Assembly: GCF_964199755.1 (NCBI RefSeq)
Contig: NC_133901.1
Span: 49,015,324-49,079,323 of the forward strand
Origin: Larus michahellis
Lineage: Eukaryota > Chordata > Aves > Charadriiformes > Laridae
Length of the DNA: 64,000 bases
Direction of reading: 5' to 3'
The position numbers were made by a program, and so were the translations under genes. Of the stretch, positions 1 through 16,750 are shown piece by piece. A model generated the notes under the pieces. That model was not told the origin of the DNA. It saw only the letters and a list, made by a program, of their open reading frames with translations, and ran no database searches. Each line of letters opens with the position of its first letter. Positions within the stretch are counted from its first letter, which is position 1.

Positions 1-228
1 CTTTCCCTTTCAGCCTTTGCAGACTTGGTGTGAACATCTTAGAGGTTAAAAAGTAGGGGAAAAAATATAGTCCACTAAGCTGTCCAGCTACATTGCATTT
101 TCCTTTTTCACTGGATTTTTCAGAGCAAAGAACTCTTTAACCTTTAGTGATACTTAAGTGCTTGCTTTATTTAAGCAGGCAATAACTGAAAAATAAAGAT
201 GATCTTATTACTTCTTATTTTTTTGTAG

Positions 229-5392
<5,164 letters not shown>

Positions 5393-5616
5393 CTGGAGGA
5401 AGCCCAACAGATGGGAAACAACAAGCAGCATCAAATCATCAGGAAAAATGCAGGCGGAGCAGTATAAAAAAAAATGGGTATTTAACCTATATGTCCACTG
5501 GATAGCATAGCCTGGGAAAGTAGACTTTAGGAGCAGCAGGATCCTAAGGGCAGCTCAGTTGAGAAAAGAGACTTATTTTGAGATCTACTATTGTTTTTAC
5601 TACTTATTTTAATTGT

Positions 5617-5631
5617 AATAAAGCAAATAAA
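5617..5631 (+). terminator. COMTD1 polyadenylation signals (two overlapping-range AATAAA)
   Basis: AATAAA occurs at 5617-5622 and again at 5626-5631, 225-240 nt after the COMTD1 stop codon. The next segment contains T/G-rich stretches. This is the first canonical signal pair downstream of the stop, so the COMTD1 3' UTR probably ends near 5645-5660. Confidence 0.7.
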
Positions 5632-7059
5632 CTTACGTGAAGTTGTCCTTGTAAGACAGTGGTTGAAAAAAATGTCCCTCTGTAGAACGATTGAGTTCCA
5701 AGTGAGTCGATACAACAAAGTCATTTTCTGTCATAGAAGAGGTTACTGAGTAACAGAATAATCAGTCCTACCATACCATCAAAAGGAAAAGAAGTGGAGT
5801 TTACTAATGTTAAAAGCCATAATAGAAAAATGGATTTTTAATGAAACGTATATGGCATCAAGGAGATCGCTACCCTTCACAAATTAATGATATTGAAAGT
5901 CACTGGTAATCCTTGAAAGGTACTACATAAGAAGCCTCAAATATACATAGTCGGGGTGGGGGTCTGTCTTTAAAAGAGTGTCAAAGGACAAACAGGATTT
6001 CTAATACAGAGCACTCCCTAAAACCTTTGTGTGTGAGGAGTGCGTTTCTTTAACCTTAGTGACAGTACAGGTAGATTTTTTTTGAAGTCAGAATGAGGAA
6101 GAGCAAAAGGGCAAGAAGAAAACCAGAACAGTTCTTCCTCCTTCCTCTCTCCCTCCCTTTTGCCCACCAAAGAAGCAATATGCTATGTGCTTGTTTCCTA
6201 GAAAGTTGTAAGCACAGAGCATTGGTGGCAAGTCTACAGAAGGAAAACGATGATTGTATGAGGATGCAATACAGCTGTTAACTGGCTATTCAAATAATTA
6301 CTGCAAGCAGAGATTCCCTTCCCTAGGCAACATGTAACAAAATTATGCTTTTTCCATGCCCTAGTAAAGTATTTTCCTACAGTATTCTTAACTATTCTTA
6401 ATAGTTAAATTAACTTTCTGTTATCATCCATTATGCTTGTTTCACCCTGACGCATTCTATAAAATTTTTGATAAAGAAACAGTAGTTGAAAAAGCTCACC
6501 TTACCTGGGATCAATGAAAGAGACTTAAGGGTGTGGGAGGCATATTCTGTTCCAGCTAGAAAATAAGAATCCAACTAATGGCTTCCTTCCATGGTGAAGT
6601 ACAAATAGTAATAACTAATTTTTAGGGCTTTCTATTTCAGCCTGAAATTCTTATTACAGAGAAAACCTAATTAAACAAGAAACCAAAAATAATAGTATTT
6701 TACAGACAAAAGCTCCACTGTTTTGGGGGACTGATACGCTGGAAGGATATCATACGCATATTGAGGAAAAAAGTCACTTAGATTCATTGGCTTCCTGTAG
6801 GGAAACTGTATCAGAGCTAAGAGAATCTTTCTTCATTTGCTTAAATAATGCACTTGAATGACTGAAGGCTCTGGGAGCAAGAGATTTCAAGTCTCAAATT
6901 TGTTAGAACTGGCCACTTGGCCTGTACGTTTGAAATTTCAACTGGGTGGCTTGGGTTCTGATATGGGGCAGATGTCCAGGGCACAGGTCTTTACCTGTCT
7001 CAGACACTTGTGGAAATGGGGAGTAAAGAAGAAAGGAAGCATTGCCTGATGGTTTCAGA

Positions 7060-7375
7060 GTGGGGCTAGGGGTGAGGAGATCTCAATTCTATTTCTGTCA
7101 CTTCCACTTAAAACCCTGATTCAGCAGAGCATGTCAGGATGTGCTTAAGTACTTTGCTGAATTGAGGACTGGCTGCTGTAAAGTAAAATCCATGCCTGGG
7201 AGAAGGCCAGGACAAGGTGCATATGGCCCTTAAATGAGATTTTAAATAGGGCATAAAGCTTGCCCAATTTCTTTTTCTGGGTACAGTTCTACCCTCAGAC
7301 CTTCAAACCTCTGTGTGCCTCAATTTTCTTATCTGCATAAAAGAAATAACACCTTACCTAAGTCTTAATGACTAT
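7060..7375 (+). mobile_element. Ancient SINE-like (MIR-like) remnant, apparently interrupted
   Basis: The segment 7060-7108 resembles the left part of a MIR-type tRNA-core SINE (the 'ctatttctgtcact' stretch). The segment 7310-7370 resembles the right part (GTGTGCCTCAATTTTC, then a 'tctgcataaaa' stretch and 'aataacacctta'). Between them, 7117-7170 resembles another old amniote repeat built around 'gtgcttaagtactttgctgaatt'. The identification is from remembered consensus only, so family names are tentative. Confidence 0.5.
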
Positions 7376-8911
7376 AATAGTCCTCAGATGGAGTGGCTAA
7401 AGGAATATGCAAGATCATTATACGTTTGCATGCAAAGCTTCTGGCCACATTCTACATTACAATTTTACTTTTTAAGTAGATAACAAAAATTTGTAAGAGT
7501 TACAAACACAAAATGGGACACTTTGATAGCTGGGGCAAATATTCCTGCTTTCAGAGGTTGCAGGCTGACAATCACAAGCAAGCTACAAGGTGTTAAGAAT
7601 AAGTACCCCTGGCCTAAAAGTACCATGATGGCCTTTCCCAAACACGCATTAGTCACTGGAAGATTGATCGCAGACTCTGTAACTGTTTTGCTACTAATTT
7701 CCAAGAATCCTCTCAGTAAAGCCAAGCCAAAAAAAGGGAAAGCACCATATTTTTGCAAGAAACTGTCAAATAACAGTTCAGCGACATTCAAACCAGATAG
7801 AAACAATCATAGTTCACGAATTCAAAAACTCCTGTTCCTTGAATGGTCGGAACTGGCAAAGTCCACATCATCTATGCTAGAGGAAGACCTATCAAGTGCC
7901 TGAGGCTGAAGCTGCATGCAGCGGGCTAGCATTTTGCCTCTGCTTTGGACACTGCTCCATTTTAAATATGCAGAGTATAGTGTGAGCATTTAATCAAACC
8001 TGTCTCCATCCTGATCACGTAATTACCATTAGAAAGAATAGCAATGTGTCCCTAAACTATAGATTGATGAGCCATCTGTAAGCTGAAACAAAGAGCAGAA
8101 GGAAGCTTAATTGAATCAAATATTTAGAATAAATTACACTCTATCTTGTAGTTACTCAGAAGCTGGCCTTCTCTTCAGGCTTCTGTCCTGCGCGTCTGGA
8201 ATTCATCATCACTAACTGCATTTAATCCTTCAACCTTACTATAAAGTGACTGCTGATAATATATAATTATGGTTTAATTCAAGTGGTGAATCAACTTTGG
8301 GGAATTTGTGGGGACAATGGGAACTTAGGCTTTCATTAAATGGCGAGAGCAAACCACATGATAATGCAGCGCAAGTCTTTGTCTCTCTCTAATGGTGAGA
8401 TCTTGTATGGGAGCTTATGGGTCTGCTCACCCCTCCCAGGTAACACATCTGCCTGATCTACTGCTCGCACTGTAGAGGCTCAGGACTTTCCGCCTGTAAA
8501 GAGGAGGTGACCTGAGGGCACAGCTGTTACACAAACTGTACCACCCAGCTGTTGCAACACTGGCATCTCTAATAGTTGCAAGGGTTGACCCCAGAGAGGT
8601 GAACACAGCTGACAAATGTACAGCTGGGACTTGCTCAAAAGCAAATGCGGCTGAAGGATAGTGCATTAAAAAAAAAAAAAAATCCCTCTAGTGCAGTAAC
8701 TCCCAGAAGCCACCATGAGAATGAAAGCATGTAATCCTAGCTGCTGGCTTGGTATCACAGCCCCTGCTCCGAAGATGTGACATTTGAAACAGTGTGGTGT
8801 GACATTTGGATGCGTGATGGGGAAAGGAACAGAAGACTGTTACAGAGCAGACTTTGCATGTCTACTAGCTAATTAAATGAGCAGATGACACTCACTCAGC
8901 AGTGCTGCCAT

Positions 8912-8925
8912 GCGCCCCCTTTGTG
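8912..8925 (-). promoter_or_regulatory. CTCF-like motif core, reverse orientation
   Basis: On the - strand this reads CACAAAGGGGGCGC, a perfect AGGGGGCGC core with weaker matches in the 5' flank of the consensus. It lies in otherwise AT-rich intergenic DNA, about 7.6 kb from the forward-oriented CTCF match at 16.5 kb. It is a sequence match only. Confidence 0.35.
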
Positions 8926-11900
8926 CTGGCCCTCTCTGATACACCCATAAAAAAGATAGCAAGAGCTTGAAGTCATGTACAACATGGAAAACTCCTAGGA
9001 CTCAGACTGAGTGCTTAGAAATCTAGGAAGAGGACTGCCCCAAAAAAACCAACTCATTGTCCAAGGACAGACACAGAGGTTCCTGAATGCTCAAGACTCA
9101 CTTCTGCATTTTCAATGCTGCAGCTTCTGATCCCGCTGGGACGTGCAGGGGACAAAGCGGGGAGCATCATCTGTCTCTCCTGTCGCCGCAGGCCTAAAGA
9201 AAAACCGGGCTGCTGGGTGTAGCATAACTTAGAGGCATTTGTTCAAACCTCTGGCATTGCTGTCCCACCTTCTTTTAACAAACTCATGAAGTGCTTTTAG
9301 TTTGTTTGAATTTAGCCATGTTACACATGGACAGCACTATCTGTGAATTGCTGCTGATGGGAGACATTAGCAAGCTTTTTGTGATAAAGCCCTTGGATAC
9401 AGGGAAAGGAACATGAATATAAACCTCATCCCCTCTTTTGAAGCACGAACAGCTCCCCACATTCCCCAGAAACCTTGCAGCTCAGACCTGCGGCACACAC
9501 TATGTCTCAGCCACTGCAATCTTGATGATATTCAGGTGGCAACAGCAGCAAGTGCCATAACTTGCAGCTGGCTTCTTTTTTATATCGTTTTGATATCGCA
9601 CAGTTAGCTGCATCCCTGCTTGTGTTCTCTTTATCACTTGAAGAAATCCATCCTAAATGGCCACAATAGGCGTAAAGAAGCTAAGAGGTCAGTGCTGATT
9701 TAAAAGACTGTTCTCCCTACTAGTGGAGATGAATACAACTCGGTTTTATCCAACCCATCTACTGAAACTGCACAGGCCTCCTCCACCCCTGCCACCACCC
9801 TTGCACTACCATGAGGAACATGACAGCGCTGAGCAGCTCCATCTGTTCTTCCAAACAAGAGGTACACCAGCGCATTCAGATAACCTACGAGCTCCCCACT
9901 CACAAGAGTTGTAGACCCATGTCTGGGTGGTTTGCAGCACATTTGATTTTACTGCTTATTTCATTTTCACAGGAGTAGCAGCACTATCATGGCTTTCCCA
10001 CAATGAAAATGTGGAAAGCTGTAAATGAAGCAAGACAGGTCTTTTGTGGAGGGACTTCTGATGAGATCCAAAACAAGAAGTTCCAAGCAAGTAATGACAA
10101 AGACATTTCTTCCTTCTTTGCACACCCAAGAGCTGCAAATGAGCATTTCCTGCTACAGTGAGCACTGAAGTTTCTTCAGAGAAACTTAAAGGATTTTTGT
10201 TTCCTCACATGTCAGTTGCTCTGCTCTCTGGTCTGCCAAGCCGTGCCCCAGGGCAGTGGCATTTCACTGCTGCTGCTTCTGCTTCATGTTCTGCCTGGTG
10301 ACTTGCACTGGGATGAAAAGCTGTACGTGAGTATAAAGCATTACCTCTGCATAATTCTAATCACACACAAATTGGTCTCATGCATTTGCAGCTACTCGTG
10401 GTTTCTCAGTCACCTGTTTTATAATAATAATTTTAAAAGCAATGTTTTGAAAAAGGAAATGAACAAACATAAAACCTGTAAAAGAGGGAAATTAATGTGG
10501 GATTTCAGACAAGTTATTTATCTTCCTTTTTGCCTCAGTGCAATACTGTGGGGATAAACACATAACTAGCTGCTTTAATATTTATTCCTATTATAGGAAA
10601 AGTAAACATTGCTGATAAGTCACTGCTTTCCAGGATTAGATTTCATATTTTAGAGACTGCTTTAAATTAATGCAGAAGCAAACATTATCTTTTCTTCTTA
10701 TTCATATATTTCCCTAATGAGTTCCAAGCAAATTGTGCCTACTTATATTTTATGATTTTAAATAATTAAAACATTTTATGGAGGCAACTAAAATTCTCCC
10801 CAGAGTTAGCAGAAAGATTATTGATTGAACAGATCTCAAGCTACAAGGAAAAAATTATTATTTAGTTTAAAGGCTCATAATTTTATTCCTGTTCACCTAC
10901 TGAAAAACCAAGAGACCCTGTGCATTTTTACAGCAACCTTTTGAGTTACACTTGGGTAAGGACTTTGGTTGTGTTCGTAAGCAGAAAGTAGTAACTTTTT
11001 GACACTGTGAAATTAGATTTGCAAAAGATAAGTTAATGAGAGCGCGTTATTGCTGCTGTCACAAGTAAATGCAATGCCTAACCACTGCATACACGTACTA
11101 CAATGCAGTGTTCATTACCCAGGATAAAACCTGTGTACGTTCACAACACCAAGAACTTGAATTAAATCCACAAATCCAAAACATCAGCAAAAGAAGTCCC
11201 CTCTCAGGGGAGAACAGGTTCACAGGACACCCAGCCTCTACATGTTGTGTTCCATGGCAAGGCCACAGGAGTCCATAGGGTTATGTCCCAGAAAGGGACT
11301 CCAGCTAAGAGCATGAGAACAAAACAAACAAACAACCAAAAAAACCCAAAATAAACAAAAACATTTTAAAACAGCTGCAAAAGAAACCTGTAGAAAGGAA
11401 ATGGATGTTTGCAAATCTAAATAGAAGTCAAAACCAGTAACACCTGGAAATAAAACTTAAGCTTATGGGTAAGGAGCCTCATACTTGCCCATGATGTAAC
11501 TTGTGTCTTTTAACCTGTGTTTTGTTAGGAAGCAAACATCAGGAATTTACATTGAAAGGTAAACAAAGCACGCATTTCCTTGTACTAGCTATGAAAAAAA
11601 AGATTTAAAAAAGGGAGAAATCACAAAACTTAGGACAATACGTATAAAGATCCAAAATGCTGAATTTTTAAAGCATTATTGTTTACCCTGCAGGTCCTAC
11701 CCTTTTCCCTGTAACAGCTAATGCTATAGGGAAACGTGCAGGCTGTGTTTCATGACACTGAATGCTTGTTTCATTTCTTTGTAAGGTATATATTTTTGCA
11801 TTTGCCTCCTGCAAGTCGGCATTGCTGTTGCCTGCTACAGGTCAAAACCTGGAGGGCAGAAAGAGCAATCATAGCTGCAACCAGAAGTGTAAAGTTTTGT

Positions 11901-12689
11901 TGGACAGTGATGGAATCCAGGCGGAGCTGTGAGAGCTATACGGGGACAGGGCAGGGGCACCGAGACCTGCATTGCTCTATGCAAGGGGACCCACATCTGC
12001 CTCCACCTCCAGTGGGGTCCAGCTCTACAGACAGACATGAGAAAGGGTCCCTCAGGTGCCTTCACCCACAGCTTCCACCCAGCTACTGATGTCTCCTTAA
12101 GCCTCCCAGGTATTAGTGTGCCATTTCCACAGTGTCACCTTCAACGTCCTCTAGCCATCTAAATGTCAACTGCTGTAAAATGGTCTCCCAAGACACTTAA
12201 TCCATCTTTTCAATGTAAAGTAATTAGCGCGGTCGTTCCAAAGCAGAAAGCCACAGTTAATTGTGCAACTACTGTGCCATCATGTATTATATCAAAGAGA
12301 TTAATACAACCTGAAAGAAATGGCAGGGCCTTCCTTGGTTTCCTTTGAACAGCAGAGCTAGATTATATTCCAGTGAGCCTCAAAGACCTCCCCAGTGCAG
12401 AGGAGCATTAATTCACTATCAAAGTGTAATTACAAAACGATACTCACTAGGTCAAACTCCCGACAAAACAGTTTCTGTACAAAAAGCTGCAGTTTCTTCA
12501 CAGTTGTGTAAAGCCAGCTTCTACATCACCTCTGGGTCTCAGGCACAGTCATTTCCTGGGAACTATTCCCAACAACAGGCAAAGAGGTCCCTCTCCTTGG
12601 GCCAGGGGGACAAGCAAGATGGAGCTAGTAAGGTCTCCTGCTGAGAGCCTGGGCCACAGTAGCAAAGCTGAGCTTGTCAGGCCCCACCA

Positions 12690-12765
12690 AGGTCTGCTGC
12701 ACAGGATCAGACCGATAGGTCTAACAATCTGAGACTGATCCAAGTCATCACTGAAGACAAACTTG
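12690..12765 (-). mobile_element. Possible CR1 LINE 3'-end fragment, reversed
   Basis: The stretch 'caggatcagaccgatag' followed by a 'gtctaac...ctgagact' segment resembles the reverse complement of the CR1 3' tail, which in better copies reads as a 'gggtcagacc' phrase. It is short and diverged, so this is weak. Confidence 0.25.
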
Positions 12766-15700
12766 AAAGAGGCAAAAGCACAGACACCAGAGATCAAAAC
12801 CCAGAGATCTGGGACCCCAAAATTCATTCTGATGTTACAGAAAAGACCCCAGGTGCCACCAAGCCCATCTTGCTCCCCTCTCTCATGCAGCTTTCGTTAC
12901 GTACATGGTCATGCAGCACTTTGACAGGTGCTACCAAGTTTTCCTTTCTTGATTTTCAACATAGTCACTCACATACCAGATATTGAGTGATGCCCTTGAG
13001 ATCAAGCTTAACTTCAAGTGTATATTTAAACTTCCAGCCATGGACTATGATAAACTCTTCATGAAAACTTCAGACCTACAGCTAGGGTCTTCCTGTTGAC
13101 CTTAGAAAGCATATATAGTCACCTCCACAAACTACATTAAAGGCACATGATTAAGGCTGCAAAGCTAAGCACCCAGAAGGTTGCAAAAGACTAATTAAAT
13201 TTGTACAAGCAATCTTAATTTTGACCATCTGTATTGCATAAAGGCATAATAAGATAACTTTAATTTTATGATCAAGCATTTCTGTATTCTACCTCTTATG
13301 TGCTCCTTCCTGACCTTATTAGGTCTCATTTTACTTCTTTTGCCTCCAGGCTAATAAACTGAGAACCTATAAGCAGGAAAATAGCTAGCTTTAGGCAGCC
13401 TGTGCCAGTAGAGGTTTCCTAGGTCTCAGAAGGGCCAAGCAGCCTTGTGTCATGGTCACATTTCTCCAGCAGAAGAGGTGGAGGAAATTAGGGAGCCAAA
13501 CTCACTAGAAGAAGTTATAACTGCCTTTTCTATGTTTAATTATCTTTTCTTTCCACATTAGGTTTAGCTTACTTCATCTCCATAAAAAGAAATAGGACCG
13601 TAACAGCTACAGCCACACCAAATCGTTTCAACTAACTCCCAGTACTTTTCCTCCAAGGGATTCAAAGGCTACCAAGGATAAGGGAAGAAAAACAGAGGAA
13701 AGGCAAGAATGGTTTTTCCCATGCAACAGGAAAGTTATTCTGTGAAGGGGGAAGGAAAACGTTAAAATTAAAGCTTTATTTTCGTGGAAAGTTTACATTT
13801 TGGGTACTTCTCCACTTCTCTTTCCTTCTCTCCCTTACTGCTAAGCAGACTGAGGTCTTTATGCCTGAAACCCTGCCCCTCAGGTACCCATTTGCTGCTG
13901 TGCAGGCAGCTCAGCTCACACGGCCAAGGCAGGAACATACCCACTTGCAATGAATGCCAACACAGCCGCACTCTGCAGTGTGGCCAGCACGCAAGGGCCA
14001 GGTGTACCCCAACCCCACCAAACTAGACACACGTCTTACAGCGACACACCATATTTTTAATTCAAGAAATCCCAAACAGAAATATGAGAGCAATCTCATT
14101 TCAGGAAGAAGAAACTGGATTAGGCTAACAAAAACATCCTTCCAAGACAGTGGGCTCATGCTCCCTGCAGAGCATCGCTCTCTGTGCCCAGTACTGAGTG
14201 GTGCTTCACCAAGCACAGGGGCAACCAAGAGCAACCACATAACTCCCTGGCACTCCTCTTGGGATGGGAGTGTGCTGTGAGTTAGGAGGAACTGTGCTTC
14301 TGGAAGAGGCTGCTACAAATGGCTGTGGTGGGACTGCATGGTACACCTCCCTGCTACAGCTTCCCACAAAAGAAAAGGAAATGGTAGGAAATGGGACTTT
14401 GAGCCAGACCGTTTACACAGCCCACGAGAGGGAGACATTTTGAAGCAGAAAGTGGGTTAGTTGGGTCGTGCTGGCTTAGCAGAGAGACCTACCAAGACTC
14501 CAACATCTATGCACGCTCATGAATTCACCTTGTGATAGGCATGATAAAGTTAAGCCAGGTGAGTTTTGGACTATATGAGTGGGCTGTAAACAATTTCAAC
14601 AGCATGCTGATATACCCTAAACACAAAGAGGACCTTTGCTAAAAAGCATTAGGTCTCACCTGAAAACCTACCAGTCTTGCACCAGGACTGAATGTTGTAT
14701 GAGATTTCCCAAGGAACTTCAAAAAAAGTAAACCAATAATAAAATATTTCCTCAAATACCATGGGAGGAGATCAGCTTTCTGTTACAGAGGCTGCAATAC
14801 AAGCCTACAGCCACACTAAATTACAGTACCCAGAAGAGGTATTAGTTAATCGCAGTTTACTTAAAAACATTTCATAAAACATTGATTCCTGAAACACCAG
14901 AAATGCCCATTCACGCTCACCTGGTGCTGTCTCTGCCAGTGAAGACTCTGCAGCTAGCAGCATGGAAGGCCACCACCTCTGCTTACCACATCCATGGGGA
15001 TGTCCAGTAGAGCTGGTCCTGCTCAGCCCAACCCATGAGCCTCCCAGTTATGACAGTGAGCAGCCCGCATCCAAACACTACTGCAGCAAACACCACTGCA
15101 TCCTCCTCTGCTACGGCCATGCTTTTGTCCAGGCTAAAGGACACATGTGGAGCACCACCAACAATAGGGCAAGGCAGGAATACACCCTACCCTGCTCTCC
15201 AAAGCACATGCTGCCAATTAGAGAAGTAAAAAGTGATACCAGGTGACTCTCATGATCAATTGTAACCCACTCAATCCACTCAACAAGGTAGCAAGGAAAA
15301 AATTCACTATAACTGTAAATTTGCCCTGGGCCCAGGCCTAGCCCACAGCTGGCAGTGCACCCCCTTCTCCCACCCCCCAGTAGCTGAGGGACTCAACATA
15401 CCTGGCAAAGGGGTGTTTGCATGCTCTGCTTGGGCAGGGAAACAAGGCTCAAAAAACCAATGAGGGTCCCCAAAAAGACCAGGTGAGCAGTGCTGGCTGC
15501 ACGGTTCACTGCCCGGCACCATAGATGCACTAGTCTTCTGGTTTGGTCCAGGAAAGACAAGTTTTGTATGTTCATGAACAAAATAACCCACCCTCAACCG
15601 AAATATTCTGCCCATCAGCTTTTTAACAGCCCCTCTGTGTGAAAGGGATAGTGGTGGGGTTGCTCGTCACAGCAGTGCTGACCACCCTGCAACCGCTTCT

Positions 15701-16429
15701 AGTGGGAGGCCACCACCACACAGCGCCAGCAAAAGGATACACGCGCTTCACCTCAGTGTCCCCAAGGGACAGGCCTGAGTAGACTTGTCAGGCACTCTTC
15801 CCTGTCCCTGTGATCTAATTGCTTGATTGGGACTTAAATTAATTTTAAAGATGGGGGAAGAGTTTTTGAGCTATCTACACTGTGGCAGTGCAAGGTCCCC
15901 GGCTGCAGCAGCACAGCCATGCTGCCGGCAAGCCACGTGGCCACCACAGGGTCAGTGGTGCCACGCTGTGGCATCTTGTGCCACCAGACACGGGAAGATC
16001 ACAAGTCAGGCAGCATTTTGAATCCTTCCCCTTTGCCTTCTGGCTTTCAGCAGCTGGTGTGCCCTGTCCTCCTGTCAGCAAGTGCTTCTCAGAGCCGAGG
16101 GTGGGCAGAAAGTCCCTTTGGAAATCAAGGGATCTCAAGCCATTTGGAGGTTTCTAGAAAAGTGTTGCGAGCAAAGCAGCAGTCAAGAAGATAGCCTGCT
16201 TCGTTAATTAGTTTTGTTTGGGTAGAAGAGGGGTGCACGCAGGAACCGGCAGTCCCAGGTTGGGCGCGGGACCAAACACTCCCTCAGGAGCCGACAGGTG
16301 CTGCCCACTTGTTCCAGACACGGGGCTGAAGGACACCCGAGCGCCAGCCTGAACGGGGGTTTCCCCCCCTCTAATTCTGTCCCTTTAGCTCAGGATCAGG
16401 ATTAAATTTACCGCAGTTGTTATTTTCCA

Positions 16430-16750
16430 CCCGGTTTCTCCCGGCCGGCGGGCCCGGAGAGGTGCCTCACAGACCCGCGTCCTTCCCCACAGCGGGAGGC
16501 GCGGGGGCAGCGGCGGCCGCCAGATGGCGCCCTCGGCACGCGGCCGGCAGCGCGTGCCTTTCACGGAGGCAGGGGTGGCGCGCGCCTGGCCAAGGTGCGC
16601 GTGTCTAACCGCGCCGCCGCGGATCAATAGCGTTCTCCAAGGACTCCGCGCTCCCCGCCGTGCCAGGCCGGGCTCCAGCCGGAGGCAGGCTGCCGCACCC
16701 AGCCGGCTCCAGGGAGCGCACCCAGACAGATTAGCGAGGCGTTTGTAACG
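16430..16750. promoter_or_regulatory. Isolated CpG island in the COMTD1-VDAC2 gap
   Basis: About 320 bp are strongly GC- and CpG-rich (many CG, GCGC and GGCCGG steps) inside an AT-rich interval, more than 4 kb from the VDAC2 stop and 11 kb from the COMTD1 stop. Both flanking genes end toward it, so it is not the promoter of either. It may start an unannotated transcript in either direction or act as a boundary element; it contains a CTCF-type motif. Small open frames inside it are typical of GC-rich DNA and are not called. Confidence 0.7.
16517..16530 (+). promoter_or_regulatory. CTCF consensus-like site inside the isolated CpG island
   Basis: CCGCCAGATGGCGC fits the CTCF core CCASYAGRKGGCRS at every position except the third, where G is a tolerated alternative. 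Its AGATGGCGC part also resembles a YY1 core. Binding is inferred, not shown. Confidence 0.6.

Larger units (their letters stand above)
5660..16400. other. Intergenic interval, COMTD1 to the isolated CpG island; no gene recognised
   Basis: I see no exon series here. Open frames of 60-126 codons occur on both strands, for example an overlapping pair at 7465-7903 and others at 13.8-16.2 kb, but they lack homology I recognise and linked splice sites. Contents I can support are old repeat fragments near 7.06-7.38 kb and 12.69-12.76 kb, a CTCF-like motif at 8.91 kb, an A-rich stretch at 11.32-11.37 kb and AT-rich homeodomain-motif blocks around 10.6-10.9 kb. Base composition rises in GC from about 13.7 kb toward the island. 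Confidence 0.7.

Noticed and set aside
7465..7903. Overlapping 126-codon (+) and 113-codon (-) open frames
   Set aside because: The frames are opposite over the same bases, have no recognisable domain and no linked splice sites; the hydrophobic - strand frame is a mirror of the lysine-rich + strand frame.
13768..16200. Many 60-109 codon frames on both strands
   Set aside because: They overlap one another in a GC-richer stretch, with no family resemblance and no paired donor and acceptor in phase.
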